Notes: generated from the sequence alone by a model not told the origin. A stretch of DNA of 64,000 nucleotides from Chlorobaculum tepidum TLS (GCF_000006985.1 NC_002932.3:1771292-1835291), one strand, 5' to 3'. Numbered from the stretch's first letter, positions 19,199 to 29,614 are shown. Made by a program: numbers and translations.

Positions 19199-20278
19199 AT
19201 GATCTACAAAGTCATCTCCAAAGACGAGTTCCGCAATTTCGTCGATGCCCTCGTCAGGGCGAACACCTCTTATGGGCCGCGCCAGGTTGATACCGACCGC
19301 AACGGCGAGCCGATCTACCAGTTCATGCCGGTCTCGTCGGCAAGCGAGATCGCCTTCGACTACACCGTCACCACCTCCTCGGCCAAACATTTCCTGATGC
19401 CCTTTCGCGAAGAGCTGTCGAAGTTCAGCTTCCGCGATGGCGACTGGGATCAGGAGGTGAAGTACGACGCGCCGCCCATCGTGCTCGTCGGCCTGCGTCC
19501 GTGCGACATCAACGCCATCAACATCCTCGACGAGGTGATGCTGAAAGGGCCGTATCCGTCGCCCTACTACCTGGCGCGGCGCAAGAATACCTTCATCATC
19601 GGCATGGATCACCTGCCGCTGCCGGACTGCTTCTGCCGCTCGATGAACCGGCACACGACCGACCACGGCTTCAACCTCTTCGCCTCGGACATCGGCGAGA
19701 GCTACTTCCTGTCGATCAACTCCTCGAAAGCCTTCAACTTCCTCAAGGAGTTCGAGACCACCGAGCCGACCGAAGAGGACGACTGCAAGCTCATCGAACG
19801 GCGCAAGCTGATCAAGCAGAGCTTCAAGACCAACGTCGAGGTGACCGGCCTGCCGGTGTTCCTCGACTTGGAGTTCGACTCGCCGATCTGGAAAAAGTGG
19901 GGAGACAAGTGCCTGAACTGCGGCTCCTGCGCGATGGTCTGCCCGACCTGCTACTGCTACAACGTCGAGGAACACTTCGAAACGAATCTCGAAAGCTCCA
20001 GCCGACAGAGGCGGCTCTATTCGTGCAACCTGATCGATTTCGCCGAAGTAACCGGCGGGCACAACTTCCGCCCGAAAAATGGCGACCGGCTCAAGTACCG
20101 TTACTACCACCACTACCGGGGGTTTGCGGTCAACGACAACCAGCAGATTTGCGTTGGCTGCAACCGCTGCGGACGCGCCTGCCTGGCCGGCATCAATCCG
20201 AAGGACGTCATCAACGACCTCAGACTGGAAAAAGAATCATGCGTGACCTGCGTTTCACCATCACCGGCGAAGACCTGA
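19199..20278 (+). CDS. Sulfhydrogenase (group 3b [NiFe] hydrogenase) beta subunit, Fe-S protein
   Basis: 359 aa from ATG 19199, with ggag upstream. Electron-transfer subunit homologous to HydB/HyhB and to anaerobic sulfite reductase subunit A. Two ferredoxin-type cluster motifs lie near the C-terminus: [16 protein letters not shown] (about residues 237-252) and [17 protein letters not shown] (about 318-334). First gene of a four-gene plus-strand operon (beta, gamma, delta, alpha). Its stop overlaps the start of the gamma subunit by 40 bases. Confidence 0.9.
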   Translation: MIYKVISKDEFRNFVDALVRANTSYGPRQVDTDRNGEPIYQFMPVSSASEIAFDYTVTTSSAKHFLMPFREELSKFSFRDGDWDQEVKYDAPPIVLVGLRPCDINAINILDEVMLKGPYPSPYYLARRKNTFIIGMDHLPLPDCFCRSMNRHTTDHGFNLFASDIGESYFLSINSSKAFNFLKEFETTEPTEEDDCKLIERRKLIKQSFKTNVEVTGLPVFLDLEFDSPIWKKWGDKCLNCGSCAMVCPTCYCYNVEEHFETNLESSSRQRRLYSCNLIDFAEVTGGHNFRPKNGDRLKYRYYHHYRGFAVNDNQQICVGCNRCGRACLAGINPKDVINDLRLEKESCVTCVSPSPAKT

Positions 20279-21156
20279 ACCGCGAGCCGTTCGCCCGCAC
20301 GAGCCCCGATTTCGGCAAGAAGTCGGAGGTAATGGTGACCGACCACGGCTACAAGTGCCGCATCACCAACATCGTGCCGCTATCGGAGCACGAAAAGCTC
20401 TTTCAGCTCCGCATCGTCGATCCGCGCGAGCGCGAGCTGTTCACCTTCAGGCCGGGCCAGTTCCTGATGCTCGAAGTGCCGGGCTACGGCGAAGCGCCGA
20501 TCTCGATTTCGAGTGCCACGAGCAACCGCGAATTCATCGAGCTGTGCATCCGCAAGGCGGGCCACGTCACCTCGGCGCTGTTCGAGGCAAAGCAAGGCGC
20601 GTTTGTCGCCGTTCGCGGGCCGTTCGGCACCTCGTTTCCGATGGAGGCAATGCAGGATCACGACGTGCTGCTCATCGCGGGCGGCCTCGGCATCGCCCCG
20701 TTGCGCGCGCCGCTCTTCTGGATCAACGACCACCGCGACCACTACCGCAACGTGAGCTTTCTGTACGGCGCAAAGGAGCCGTCGCAGATGCTCTTCACCT
20801 ACCAGTTTGAGGAGTGGAAGACCGTCAGCCACATCGACCTGCACACCATCGTCGAAAAACCGGATGACCAGTGGACGGGACGCACGGGAATGATTACCTT
20901 GCTCTTCGACGAGATCACGATCGACCCGAAGAACACCTGGGCGATTGTCTGCGGCCCGCCGGTGATGTTCAAATTCGTCTGCACGCACCTCGACAAACTC
21001 GGCATTCCGATGAACCGGATGTTCGTGTCGCTGGAGCGCCACATGAATTGCGGCATGGGCAAGTGCTGCCGCTGCATGGTCGGCTCGACCTTCACCTGCC
21101 TCGACGGCCCGGTATTCGACTACTGGAGCGTCATGAATCTCAAGGAAGCGATTTAA
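20239..21156 (+). CDS. Sulfhydrogenase gamma subunit, FAD/NAD(P)-binding
   Basis: 305 aa from ATG 20239. It is a ferredoxin-reductase fold: FAD-binding segments [20 protein letters not shown] (about residues 73-92), the NAD(P) site [18 protein letters not shown] near 145, and a C-terminal [2Fe-2S]-type cysteine cluster [17 protein letters not shown] near 275. In P. furiosus type enzymes this subunit passes electrons between NADP(H) and the Fe-S chain. It overlaps the beta gene by 40 bp and is followed by the delta gene after 12 bp. Confidence 0.92.
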   Translation: MRDLRFTITGEDLNREPFARTSPDFGKKSEVMVTDHGYKCRITNIVPLSEHEKLFQLRIVDPRERELFTFRPGQFLMLEVPGYGEAPISISSATSNREFIELCIRKAGHVTSALFEAKQGAFVAVRGPFGTSFPMEAMQDHDVLLIAGGLGIAPLRAPLFWINDHRDHYRNVSFLYGAKEPSQMLFTYQFEEWKTVSHIDLHTIVEKPDDQWTGRTGMITLLFDEITIDPKNTWAIVCGPPVMFKFVCTHLDKLGIPMNRMFVSLERHMNCGMGKCCRCMVGSTFTCLDGPVFDYWSVMNLKEAI

Positions 21157-21168
21157 GGATTGACCACC

Positions 21169-21936
21169 ATGAACCACCTCGGATTCGATAGAGAGAAAAT
21201 CAGGATCGGCTCCTTCGACTTCACCTGCTGCGAAGGGTGCCAGCTCCAGCTCGCCAACAAGGAATCGACCCTGCCGGAGTTCCTCGCCCTGCTCGACATC
21301 AGGAACTTCCGCGAAATCTCCTCGGAGCGGCTGGACGATTACGACATCGCGCTGGTCGAAGGAAGCATCACGCGCCAGGATGAGGTCGAGCGACTGAAGG
21401 CGATCCGCGCCCAGGCCAAGACGCTCGTCGCCTACGGAACCTGCGCCTGCTTCGGCGGCATGAACGCGCAGAAAAACAAGTTCGACAAGGAGGAGTGCAT
21501 CCGCACGGTCTATGGCGATAAAGAGATCGACACCATGCAAGAGTCGCACAAGATCAGCGACTTCGTGCAGGTCGATTACTCGATTCCCGGCTGCCCGGTG
21601 AACAAGGAGGAGGTCGAGCGCATCGTGGTGAGCATCGCCACCCGCTCGCCCATCTCGCTGCCGAAGTACCCGGTATGCGTCGAGTGCAAGCAGCGGCTCA
21701 ACACCTGCCTGTTCGACCTCGGCGAGGTGTGCCTCGGCCCGATTTCACGCGCCGGATGCAACGCGGTCTGCCCAACCGGCAAGACAGTCTGCCTCGGCTG
21801 CCGAGGCCCGGCGGACGGCATCAACTACGACTCGTTCGTGCAGCTCGTTAAAGAGCACGGACTGAGCGAGAACGAAATGAACGAAAAGCTCGCATTTTAC
21901 AACGGTTTCGCAGAGTATCTGAGCCATGAAGGTTGA
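21169..21936 (+). CDS. [NiFe] hydrogenase small (delta) subunit, group 3b
   Basis: 255 aa, start ATG 21169 with an aaggat site upstream. The proximal cluster ligands are in [10 protein letters not shown] (about residues 18-27), GTCACFGG near 90 and PGCPVNKEE near 143. Further cysteines ([26 protein letters not shown]) bind the medial and distal clusters. There is no Tat signal, so the complex is cytoplasmic. It relays electrons from the Ni-Fe site in the alpha subunit to the gamma/beta module. It overlaps the alpha gene by 11 bp. Confidence 0.94.
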   Translation: MNHLGFDREKIRIGSFDFTCCEGCQLQLANKESTLPEFLALLDIRNFREISSERLDDYDIALVEGSITRQDEVERLKAIRAQAKTLVAYGTCACFGGMNAQKNKFDKEECIRTVYGDKEIDTMQESHKISDFVQVDYSIPGCPVNKEEVERIVVSIATRSPISLPKYPVCVECKQRLNTCLFDLGEVCLGPISRAGCNAVCPTGKTVCLGCRGPADGINYDSFVQLVKEHGLSENEMNEKLAFYNGFAEYLSHEG

Positions 21937-23200
21937 CTTCAACATAGACATCCACCACCTGCCGAGGGTCGAAGGCCACGGCGATATTCGCATTTCAGTC
22001 AGGGACGGCAAGCTCGTTGACGCCAAATGGGCGGTGGTCGAAACGCCGCGCTTTTTCGAGGTGATGGTGAAGGGACTCTCCGCCGAGCGGGTGCCGTTCC
22101 TCACCTCGCGCATCTGCGGCATCTGCTCGATCAGCCACTCGCTGGCCAGCATCCGCTCGCTCGAACGCGCCATGCAGATCACGCCGCCCGAAACGGCGCG
22201 AATCATCCGCCTGCTCGCCATGCACGGCGAGACGCTGCAAAGCCACGCGTTGCACCTCTTCTTCCTCGCCGCGCCGGACTTCATGGGCACGCCGAGCGTC
22301 GTGCCGCTCATGCAATCGCACCCGGAGGTGGTCGAGGCGGGCCTCTTGCTCAAGGAGCTGGGCAACGAACTGAGCATCGCCACCACGGGCCGCGCAACGC
22401 ATCCGGTCAGCCTCGTGCTCGGCGGCGTCAGCAAAGCCCCCGCGAAGCAGCGTTTGGCGGAGATCAAACAGATGATCGCCGACCGCAAGCCGATGCTCGA
22501 CCGGGCCACCGACTTTTTCATGACGCTCCGCGTGCCGGAGTTCGTGCGTGAAACCGAGTTCATCTCACTGCACGACGGCAAAAGCTACCCCTACATCGGC
22601 GGCAACCTTGTTTCGACCGACGGCGTGAAGCGCGACGAGAACGACTATCTGGCGATGACCAACGAGTACACGGTGGATTTTTCGACCTCGAAGTTCACAA
22701 GGCTCAGCCGCGAGTCCTCAGCCGCCGGAGCGCTGGCGCGGTTCAACAACAACTACGCCCAGCTCCATCCGCGAGCCAAAGAGGCAGCGGCGGCGTTCGG
22801 CCTCGAACCGGTCTGTCACAACCCGTTCATGAACAACATCGCCCAGCTCGTCGAGTGTCACCACCTCGTGGCCGACGCCGAAGAGCTCATCGACCGCCTG
22901 CTCGACGACGACCTGCGCAACATCAAGGCCGACTACAAGCCGCGAGCCGGAGCCGCCACCGGAGCCGTCGAAGCGCCGCGCGGCGTGCTCTACCACTACA
23001 TGGAGACCGACGAGAGCGGCAAGGTGGTCAAAGGCGACTGCATCATCCCCACAACGCAGAACAACGCCAACATCCACTACGACCTCCACGCCCTCGCCGA
23101 GCAATCGCTGGCGCAAGGCATGGGCGAAAAAGAGGTTGAAAAGCTCTGCGAAATGCTGGTGCGCTCCTACGACCCCTGCATTTCATGCTCGGTGCACTGA
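21926..23200 (+). CDS. [NiFe] hydrogenase large (alpha) subunit, group 3b
   Basis: 424 aa. Ni-Fe site ligands are the N-terminal CxxC in [10 protein letters not shown] (C64, C67) and the C-terminal DPCISCSVH (C418, C421). The protein ends exactly at the last His of that motif, so the C-terminal extension normally removed by a maturation protease is absent. It would interconvert H2 and protons, with electrons from or to NAD(P)H, and possibly reduce polysulfide. Last gene of the operon; a hairpin terminator follows about 30 bp later. Confidence 0.95.
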   Translation: MKVDFNIDIHHLPRVEGHGDIRISVRDGKLVDAKWAVVETPRFFEVMVKGLSAERVPFLTSRICGICSISHSLASIRSLERAMQITPPETARIIRLLAMHGETLQSHALHLFFLAAPDFMGTPSVVPLMQSHPEVVEAGLLLKELGNELSIATTGRATHPVSLVLGGVSKAPAKQRLAEIKQMIADRKPMLDRATDFFMTLRVPEFVRETEFISLHDGKSYPYIGGNLVSTDGVKRDENDYLAMTNEYTVDFSTSKFTRLSRESSAAGALARFNNNYAQLHPRAKEAAAAFGLEPVCHNPFMNNIAQLVECHHLVADAEELIDRLLDDDLRNIKADYKPRAGAATGAVEAPRGVLYHYMETDESGKVVKGDCIIPTTQNNANIHYDLHALAEQSLAQGMGEKEVEKLCEMLVRSYDPCISCSVH

Positions 23201-23206
23201 GCATCT

Positions 23207-23740
23207 TTAAGCCACGTTCTCAATGACAAAAGACCCGAAAAATCGGGGCTTTTGCTTTGGTATTTCATTCTCCTGCCGGGCAGCAGGGGCTCTGGCAACT
23301 GATGAGCAGATTGCGGGCCGGGCGTTCTCGAAGTACTCGCCGTTATAGCCGTGCCTTGCAATCTCTATCACCGTCTCGAAAACATCGTCGCCGCCGACCG
23401 AAACCTCGTCACCGGCGAGAGACCATCCGGCGTGCAGCAGCTTGGTGGTGATCACGCCGGGATCGAGCGAATTGGAACGAACGGCATTGTCGCCGCTCGA
23501 CAAGTCGAGGGTGAACATGATGTTGAAGAGCTTGCTCCGTGCATAGGCCTCGTAGCCCGACCAGCTTCGCTCGCCCTGCATGTTGCCGGGGTCGAACACG
23601 GAGCTGTTATGATCCATTGAACTCACATGCAGCACCGATCCGCCGTTGGCAATCAGTGCCGGTTTGACGACGCTCGTCAGCAGCACAGGAGCGAAGGCAT
23701 CAAAAACGCCGTTCCGCCCGGGGAATTTGCGGAACGGAAC
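23207..23740 (-). pseudogene. Short-chain dehydrogenase remnant, N-terminus missing
   Basis: An open minus-strand frame encodes the middle and C-terminal part of an SDR protein. It has the serine strand GGSVLHVSSMDHNS, the catalytic YARSK (YxxxK) motif within YEAYARSKLF, and the SLDPGVITTKLLHAG segment that follows. The N-terminal nucleotide-binding fold with its TGxxxGIG motif is absent. The C-terminal end runs through the hydrogenase terminator and appears non-native (QKPRFFGSFVIENVA). It is best read as a decayed gene; whether it is expressed cannot be seen. Confidence 0.65.
23228..23253 (+). terminator. Rho-independent terminator of the hydrogenase operon
   Basis: Hairpin aaaagacccga / tcggggctttt with a short A-rich loop and a T-run, 28 bp after the alpha-subunit stop. 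On the opposite strand the decayed dehydrogenase frame reads through it. Confidence 0.75.
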
Positions 23741-23756
23741 GGCGCCCGGGATGAAA

Positions 23757-24185
23757 TCAGAGGATTTCGACCAGTTCAAGTTCGAAGTTCAGGTCGAGAC
23801 CAGCCATCGGGTGGTTGGCGTCGAGCGTGACGGTGGTGTCGGTCAGATCGACGATCATCACGATCACTTCGCCGCCGTCGGCGAGGCTGAGTTGCAACTG
23901 CTGGCCGATTTCAAGCGGAATTTCGGCAGGAATCCGCTCACGCGGAACTTCGGCGATAAGCTCTTCGGCTCTCGGGCCATACGCGTCGTCAACGGGAATG
24001 TTGACCGTCTTCTTCTGGCCCGGCTCCATGTCGAGCAGCGCGCGGTCGAAGCCGGGAATCACCATGCCGGTGCCGATGGTAACCTCCAGCGGCCCGCGCT
24101 CCACGGAGCTGTCGAAAACCGTGCCGTCATCATAGGTGCCGGTGTAGTGAACCAGAACCTTGTCGCCTTTTTTGGCCTGTGCCAT
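23757..24185 (-). CDS. FKBP-type peptidyl-prolyl isomerase, SlyD-like
   Basis: 142 aa, start ATG 24185 with gaaggag upstream. The FKBP core (VLVHYTGTYDDGTVFDSS, residues 10-27; GTGMVIPGFDRALLDM, about 39-54) is interrupted by an insert-in-flap segment, as in SlyD proteins (KKTVNIPVDDAYGPR...LADGGEVIVMIVDL). It ends TLDANHPMAGLDLNFELELV. It would catalyse prolyl isomerisation and act as a chaperone. It lacks the His-rich SlyD tail, so no nickel role is implied. Confidence 0.93.
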   Translation of the reverse strand: MAQAKKGDKVLVHYTGTYDDGTVFDSSVERGPLEVTIGTGMVIPGFDRALLDMEPGQKKTVNIPVDDAYGPRAEELIAEVPRERIPAEIPLEIGQQLQLSLADGGEVIVMIVDLTDTTVTLDANHPMAGLDLNFELELVEIL

Positions 24186-24374
24186 AACTCGTTCTCCTTC
24201 TATCATTTAAAATCGGGACATCCGCCAGAAAGACCATCAACTCTCCAAAGAACCGAAAGCCAACGACTGCCCACACAAAAAAATTAACGTCCCAAGATAA
24301 CACTTTTTGCCGGAGGTGACGGAAATAATGGGAAAAAGCGCTGCTATGATTGACCGAGCGACGTGCCCCCCGGC

Positions 24375-25421
24375 TCACTCCACCGGCAGCACCACGGCGT
24401 CTTCCTCGCCTTCGAGGGTTTGTGGGGGGAAAATAAAGGCGATCAGTTTTTCGCGGACGTGGCAGCGAAGGTTCCAGAGGTCAGTGGCGTTGGCGGCGCT
24501 GACAAGGGCGCGGAGTTCCATGGTGGCGTCGCCCGAATCGGTGACGTCGAGCCGGGCGATGCGTTTGTCCCAGAGCGGGCTTTTGGCGATGATCCGCTCG
24601 AACTCGCGGCGCACCTCAGCGACCGGAACATGGTAGCCAACCCGGAGCGTCACCGCGCCGGTCAGCTCCAGAGAGGTGCGCGTCCAGTTCTGGAACGGTT
24701 TGTCGATGAACCAGGTGATCGGCACAATGATGCGCCGCTCGTCCCAGAGGCGTACGACGACGTAGGTGAGCGTGATCTCCTCGACGCGCCCGTTCTCATT
24801 TTCGACCACCACGATGTCGCCAAGGCGCACCGGCTGCGTGATGGCGATCTGGATGCCCGCAATGAGCGTCTGAAGGCTGCGCTGGGCGGCGAAACCGATC
24901 ACGATGCCCGCCAGCCCTGCCGAGGCGAGAATGCTCAGGCCGATCTGCCGCACGGTCTGGAAGGTCATGAGCACGCCGGCGATGGCCAAAATAACGACCA
25001 GCACGTTGACGATCTTCCGGAGCAGGCTGACGTTGGTGGTGATGCGCCGCGCCTCGATATCGCCCTTTCCGGCATCGCGGTAACGCTGCTGGATCACCCC
25101 TTCGACGACGGCAAACCCCCTGAGCGCGAACCACGAAACGCCGACAATCGAGCTGATGGAGAGGATGTGAGTCAGAAGCTCCTTGATCTCACCCGGCATC
25201 CGGACATAGTACACGATTCCGGCGAGGGCGATCAGAACAAAAAGCAGCCGGATTGGCATGAGAAGCCGGACAAGTACCGGAGCGCTTCCCGCTACGGTTT
25301 GCCTGATGCGTTCAAGAATCCGTTTCAGAACAGCATTGCCAAACAGATACAGCAGTACCGCCAGCACGGTAGCGGCCACCGGCATCATCCACGATTCGAT
25401 CAGAGTCTCTGCGTTCATCAT
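24375..25421 (-). CDS. MscS-family mechanosensitive ion channel
   Basis: 348 aa with about five hydrophobic segments in the first 190 residues. The pore helix is rich in Gly and Ala (LGILASAGLAGIVIGFAAQ-like region at about 180-200). It is followed by the MscS beta domain (VRLGDIVVVENENGRVEEI, about 214-232; ITWFIDKPFQNWTR near 252) and an alpha/beta C-terminal domain. It would open under membrane tension to release solutes. Confidence 0.92.
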   Translation of the reverse strand: MMNAETLIESWMMPVAATVLAVLLYLFGNAVLKRILERIRQTVAGSAPVLVRLLMPIRLLFVLIALAGIVYYVRMPGEIKELLTHILSISSIVGVSWFALRGFAVVEGVIQQRYRDAGKGDIEARRITTNVSLLRKIVNVLVVILAIAGVLMTFQTVRQIGLSILASAGLAGIVIGFAAQRSLQTLIAGIQIAITQPVRLGDIVVVENENGRVEEITLTYVVVRLWDERRIIVPITWFIDKPFQNWTRTSLELTGAVTLRVGYHVPVAEVRREFERIIAKSPLWDKRIARLDVTDSGDATMELRALVSAANATDLWNLRCHVREKLIAFIFPPQTLEGEEDAVVLPVE

Positions 25422-25500
25422 CGTCCGTTGATTGGTTCCTGGCGTTCGGCCCGATTCATAGCAAAAAGGTAGTGATGAACTCTAATGCCTGCAAACGCAA

Positions 25501-25530
25501 ACGTCCCGAAGGGGGCTGCCTTCGGGACGT
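25501..25530 (-). terminator. Perfect 12-bp hairpin after the PPOX-like gene
   Basis: ACGTCCCGAAGG and CCTTCGGGACGT form a perfect stem with a 6-base loop, about 27 bp after the minus-strand stop at 25557. The following T-tract is weak (ttgcgtttgc). Confidence 0.6.
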
Positions 25531-25556
25531 TCGGAAAGGGGTGGGGCGAGATGCCT

Positions 25557-26756
25557 TCAGCGCGAAATTTTCATGCGGTCGAACTCTTCGCGGGATCGGC
25601 TGACGCAGTCCTCGATGGCCATGCCGCCATAATAATTGCCAGTCATATAGAGGTTACGCACGTTGCCGAGCATCTGGTCGGTCTTCGAGGCCCAATCCTT
25701 GTGGCCAACGCGCAATGAAGGCACCACATTCTTTTTGGTGATCGTGTGCTCAATCTTCGACAGGCTGACGCCGAGCACCTCGGTGATTCGCTTGAATTTG
25801 GCGTTGTCGTCAAGGCCCGGGCGAAAGTGGAATGCAAAACCGCGGAAATTGTCGTCGGGCACGGTGTCGCGAGACACCATCGAGAAGAAGATGTCGTTCG
25901 GCGAAATGATCGCCGCCACAGGCTTGAGCGACACGTTGCTCTTGCGGATCACCACGCCAACCGAGTCAACATCAGCGTACCTGAGTTTGGTAAAGTGATC
26001 GGCAAGTCCCGGATTGATGTCGTGCACCAGCCTCGCTGCCGGAGCCGAGGGCAGCGCAATGACGAGTGCGTCACCGGCATACTCCTGACCGTCAGCGGTT
26101 TTGACGACATACTTGCCGCCGGAGGTCGAAACCGACTGCGCTGGCGAGCCGGTGTGCACTTCGATCCCCTTCTGGGCAGCGATGGTGAGGGCCACGCTCT
26201 GCAGGCCATTCTTGAAAGTATAGTTCTTGAGCACATCCTTCCGTTTCTCGCGGCTCTTGAACATCATGTCGGCCGGAAAATCGTCGGTCGGCTGCGACGG
26301 CACGGCGTTGAAGAAGTGGCTCACCGTGTTGCGGTAGTTGTTCTCTCCAACGATTTTGGAGTAATAGGCGCGCACCGACATGTTCTCCTTTTTGAGGAAA
26401 AAGAGGTTCGGAGCGGAACGGAGCAACTCGAAAATATTGAGCCCCGACATGATCGACGACACCTTCCCGTTCTTGAGCAGCGTGAAGGGTACCTTTGCGC
26501 GAGGAATAATGGTATCGGCGATACCGCAGCCTTCGACAATGCCGAGCAGGTTCTGGTAGGAGCTGTAGCAGGTGTGCGCACCCATCTCCAGCCAGAACTT
26601 GTCGCTGTTGCTCGAAAACTGGGGAGAAAAGAACGAACCGCCGACGGCGTTCTCTTTTTCGATCAGTGTGGTTTTCATGCCGGCCTGCGAACAGTAAAAT
26701 GCCATGCTGAGTCCGCTGATGCCGCCGCCGATAATGACTACCTCTTTTTGCGCCAT
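25557..26756 (-). CDS. Protoporphyrinogen-oxidase-like FAD enzyme
   Basis: 399 aa flavoprotein of the amine oxidase / PPOX (HemY, HemG in some annotations) family. The FAD-binding VVIIGGGISGLSMAFYCSQAG lies at residues 6-26, with an IEKENAVGGSF second dinucleotide motif. The C-terminal FAD site is NLYMTGNYYGGMAIEDCV (about 369-386). It probably oxidises protoporphyrinogen IX to protoporphyrin IX for heme and bacteriochlorophyll synthesis, which fits a phototroph. The assignment to PPOX rather than another FAD amine oxidase is by overall resemblance. Confidence 0.75.
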   Translation of the reverse strand: MAQKEVVIIGGGISGLSMAFYCSQAGMKTTLIEKENAVGGSFFSPQFSSNSDKFWLEMGAHTCYSSYQNLLGIVEGCGIADTIIPRAKVPFTLLKNGKVSSIMSGLNIFELLRSAPNLFFLKKENMSVRAYYSKIVGENNYRNTVSHFFNAVPSQPTDDFPADMMFKSREKRKDVLKNYTFKNGLQSVALTIAAQKGIEVHTGSPAQSVSTSGGKYVVKTADGQEYAGDALVIALPSAPAARLVHDINPGLADHFTKLRYADVDSVGVVIRKSNVSLKPVAAIISPNDIFFSMVSRDTVPDDNFRGFAFHFRPGLDDNAKFKRITEVLGVSLSKIEHTITKKNVVPSLRVGHKDWASKTDQMLGNVRNLYMTGNYYGGMAIEDCVSRSREEFDRMKISR

Positions 26757-26842
26757 GAGAAAGCTGGTGATGGTTCGTAGAAAAAAATGATGTGTAATGT
26801 AGTGAAATCATGACAGAAGATCATGGCAAAACGTAACGGGCT

Positions 26843-27373
26843 TTACCGGCCCTCATAGCCCTCTTCACGATAGTGCGCCACGTAACGCACGTAATTTTCC
26901 GGCGACTCGGCGATATTGGCACGCTCCTCCTCGGTGATCGGACGGATCACCTTGGCCGGAACTCCGGCGACCAGCATTCCCGAAGGCACCCGAAAGCCCT
27001 GCTTGACCAGTGACCCGGCAGCCACGATCGACCAGGGTTCGACGACGCAATGATCAAGCAGGGTAGCGCTCATGCCAATCAGCACGTTATCCTCCACCGT
27101 GCAGGCGTGCAGCGTGGCCGCATGGCCGATCGTGACGTTGCTGCCGATCTTCAGCGGGCCGGTATCGTGCGTCACGTGTAGCGTCGCATTATCCTGCACG
27201 CTGGTTTTTTCGCCGATGGTGATCGGGCAGACATCACCCCTAACCACCGCGTTGAACCAGATACTCGAATGCGCGCCAATCTTGACGTCGCCGATGACGT
27301 AGGAGCCTTCTGCCAGAAAAACAGAATCGTGAATCTCCGGGTGCATCCCCCGATATGACATGACCTTTCTCAT
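26843..27373 (-). CDS. Gamma-class carbonic anhydrase-like hexapeptide-repeat protein
   Basis: 176 aa left-handed beta-helix protein of the YrdA/PaaY/gamma-CA family. Hexapeptide repeats run through residues 18-140, e.g. GDVKIGAHSSIWFNAVVRGD. Metal-binding histidines are visible in LHVTHDTGPLKIGSNVTIGH followed by LHAC. Members bind Zn or Fe and may hydrate CO2 or transfer acyl groups. It stands alone, with 87 bp separating it from the PPOX-like gene. Confidence 0.88.
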   Translation of the reverse strand: MRKVMSYRGMHPEIHDSVFLAEGSYVIGDVKIGAHSSIWFNAVVRGDVCPITIGEKTSVQDNATLHVTHDTGPLKIGSNVTIGHAATLHACTVEDNVLIGMSATLLDHCVVEPWSIVAAGSLVKQGFRVPSGMLVAGVPAKVIRPITEEERANIAESPENYVRYVAHYREEGYEGR

Positions 27374-27577
27374 GAGACGGATAATTGAAATTTTGGACGA
27401 TTACAAACTCAAGTTTCAGGTTACCGTTTTTTCACCCAACTTGAAAGGGCGCCACGTAAAATAGAGGATACATCGATGCACCCTCTTCGGCCCGGGTTCA
27501 TTTTTCGTTGTAAACTGGCGTTTCCGGTGCTTACATTTCAAGGCAAGCATCACCATCAGTAACACAAGCGGAAGCAC

Positions 27578-28723
27578 ATGAAAAAGATTTTGCTCTCTCT
27601 GGCGCTTCTTTCAGCGGCCATGCTTTCAACGCGGCCATCGTTCGCTTTCGGGCATGAACTTCTGGATGAACCTCTGGCAATAATTGCCGACCAGCAGGCA
27701 AGTCTGGAGCAGACCGCAAAAAACAGCACTTACGAACTCCTGGTGGCCAAAAGGAGCATCACTCTGAAAAACGGAGTCTTCAAGGCTGGCGACAATCCGG
27801 ACAATTTCATCGAGGCCAGACTGGTGCGTTCTGTGATCTGCGACCTGAACAAAGACAACAAACCCGACATCGCGGTCATCATCGAGCACCACGGTATGGG
27901 CAGCGCCGGATTTTTCGAACTGTCCGCCCTGCTTTCCGGAGCAAAGGGTTTCACGCAGACCAGGCCGGTGCTGCTTGGTGAAAACATCGAAATCAAAGAG
28001 TTCAGCGTTTCCTCAAACATGTGGCGACCGGAAGAGCTGGACATTGTGTATCTCGGTCACCAGGAGTCCGACTCCCACGCAAACCCGACCGAACAGAAAC
28101 GCGCACGCTATTTCCTCGACGACGACGGCCAGCTCAGCAACGATTTTTCGCACATCCAGATCGTCAAAAAACCGGCGCTCTATCTCTATCCCGTCAGAAC
28201 CACAAAGATCGAGGTGCGCCTGTCGCCGAAAGGCAAAGTCATCCGGACGATTCCCGACTACAATAACCGCTGGCGCGTTACGGTACAGAAGGACGGAATG
28301 ATCGATGGCCAGTACCATTATCTCTTCTACGAAGCCGCGCTCGACAAAAAGATCGAATTGCCCCGCCGCGGCTGGTCGGTCCGGTATGGTGATCTCGCCG
28401 GCTGGTTCGACAGCCATCTGCATGAGATGGGGCTCAACCGGGCGGAAGCTGAAGACCTGAAAGAGTACTGGCTCAAGAACCTTCCGGATAGCCCGTATTA
28501 CACCATCAGGCTGATTGAGCCTGATGTCGTGAACAAGCGTCTCGGCCTGAAGATACACCCGAAACCGGACAGCGAGCTCAGGGTGCTGCTCAATTTCACC
28601 CCAACCGAAAAACCCGAGAAAATCAAGGCGCCAAAGCTCACCAGCTTCCGGAGAAAAGGGTTCACTGCGGTCGAATGGGGCGGCATCCTCGATGATGGCC
28701 GCATGGCTGAGAACGTTCACTGA
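27578..28723 (+). CDS. Secreted hypothetical protein with a KPxxYLYP domain
   Basis: 381 aa with an N-terminal signal peptide (MKKILLSLALLSAAMLSTRP, probable cleavage after SFA, about residue 23). Residues 80-180 resemble a repeat-like VCDLNKDNKPDIAVI domain. A second domain starts at KKPALYLYPVRTTKIEVRLS (about residue 196) and includes the DGQYHYLFYEA segment. This domain resembles proteins carrying a conserved K-P-x-x-Y-L-Y-P motif followed by YyLFwE, of unknown function. Probably periplasmic or surface-exposed. No enzyme activity is claimed. Confidence 0.75.
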   Translation: MKKILLSLALLSAAMLSTRPSFAFGHELLDEPLAIIADQQASLEQTAKNSTYELLVAKRSITLKNGVFKAGDNPDNFIEARLVRSVICDLNKDNKPDIAVIIEHHGMGSAGFFELSALLSGAKGFTQTRPVLLGENIEIKEFSVSSNMWRPEELDIVYLGHQESDSHANPTEQKRARYFLDDDGQLSNDFSHIQIVKKPALYLYPVRTTKIEVRLSPKGKVIRTIPDYNNRWRVTVQKDGMIDGQYHYLFYEAALDKKIELPRRGWSVRYGDLAGWFDSHLHEMGLNRAEAEDLKEYWLKNLPDSPYYTIRLIEPDVVNKRLGLKIHPKPDSELRVLLNFTPTEKPEKIKAPKLTSFRRKGFTAVEWGGILDDGRMAENVH

Positions 28724-28879
28724 CCGGTAATTTCCCGGACTCTGAGCTTGCGGCGACGGGTTCGGGGATGTTTCAGCGTCATGACAGCAGAAGGATCGCT
28801 CTCTCTATTAAAAAAAGAATGAACAGGCAAAGCCAACTGGCCGCGCCGACACTGACAGGCAATTTTTGAGTTGAATGTT

Positions 28880-29614
28880 ATGGGTTCGATACTGAGCTGT
28901 ACCAATCTCAAGAAAGTTTACAACAAGCGCGAGGTGGTCAAAAGCTCGACCCTCGAAGTAAAACAGGGCGAGATCGTTGGCCTGCTCGGCCCCAACGGCG
29001 CGGGCAAAACCACCACGTTTTACATGATCGTCGGGCTGGTCAAGCCCGATGCGGGCCAGGTGCTGCTCGACCAGGAGGAGATCACCAAGCTGCCAATGTA
29101 CAAGCGCGCACGCAAAGGCATCGGCTACCTGCCGCAGGAGGCCTCGGTATTCCGCAAGCTGACCGTTGAGCAGAATATTCTCGGCGTGCTCGAATTCACC
29201 ACGCTCTCCAAAGCCGAGCGGCAGGAAAAAACCGAGCAGATGCTCGAAGACCTGAACATCGCCCACATCCGCAACAGCATGGGTTACGCGCTGTCGGGAG
29301 GCGAGCGCCGACGCACGGAGATCGCCCGCGCACTGGCGCTCGACCCGCGCTTCATTCTGCTCGACGAGCCGTTCGCGGGCGTCGATCCGATTGCCGTCGA
29401 GGACATCCAGCAGATCGTCGAGGACCTGGTGAAGCGTAACATCGGTGTGCTCATCACCGACCACAACGTGCACGAAACGCTCTCGATCACCGATCACGCC
29501 TACCTGCTCTTCGACGGCAGCATCTTCATGCACGGCACGCCTGAAGAGATCGCCGAAAACACCGAAGCCCGCAAGCTCTATCTCGGTGAAAAGTTCTCGC
29601 TCAACCGGTATTGA
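28880..29614 (+). CDS. lptB: LPS export ABC transporter ATP-binding protein LptB
   Basis: 244 aa. Walker [10 protein letters not shown] (37-45), Q-loop [17 protein letters not shown] near 80, signature [15 protein letters not shown] near 139, Walker [21 protein letters not shown] near 160, and H-loop [12 protein letters not shown] near 190. These match LptB closely. It powers extraction of lipopolysaccharide from the inner membrane by LptFG. The ATG at 28880 was chosen over TTG 28871. No lptA or lptC is recognised beside it; the neighbours are unrelated. Confidence 0.93.
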   Translation: MGSILSCTNLKKVYNKREVVKSSTLEVKQGEIVGLLGPNGAGKTTTFYMIVGLVKPDAGQVLLDQEEITKLPMYKRARKGIGYLPQEASVFRKLTVEQNILGVLEFTTLSKAERQEKTEQMLEDLNIAHIRNSMGYALSGGERRRTEIARALALDPRFILLDEPFAGVDPIAVEDIQQIVEDLVKRNIGVLITDHNVHETLSITDHAYLLFDGSIFMHGTPEEIAENTEARKLYLGEKFSLNRY

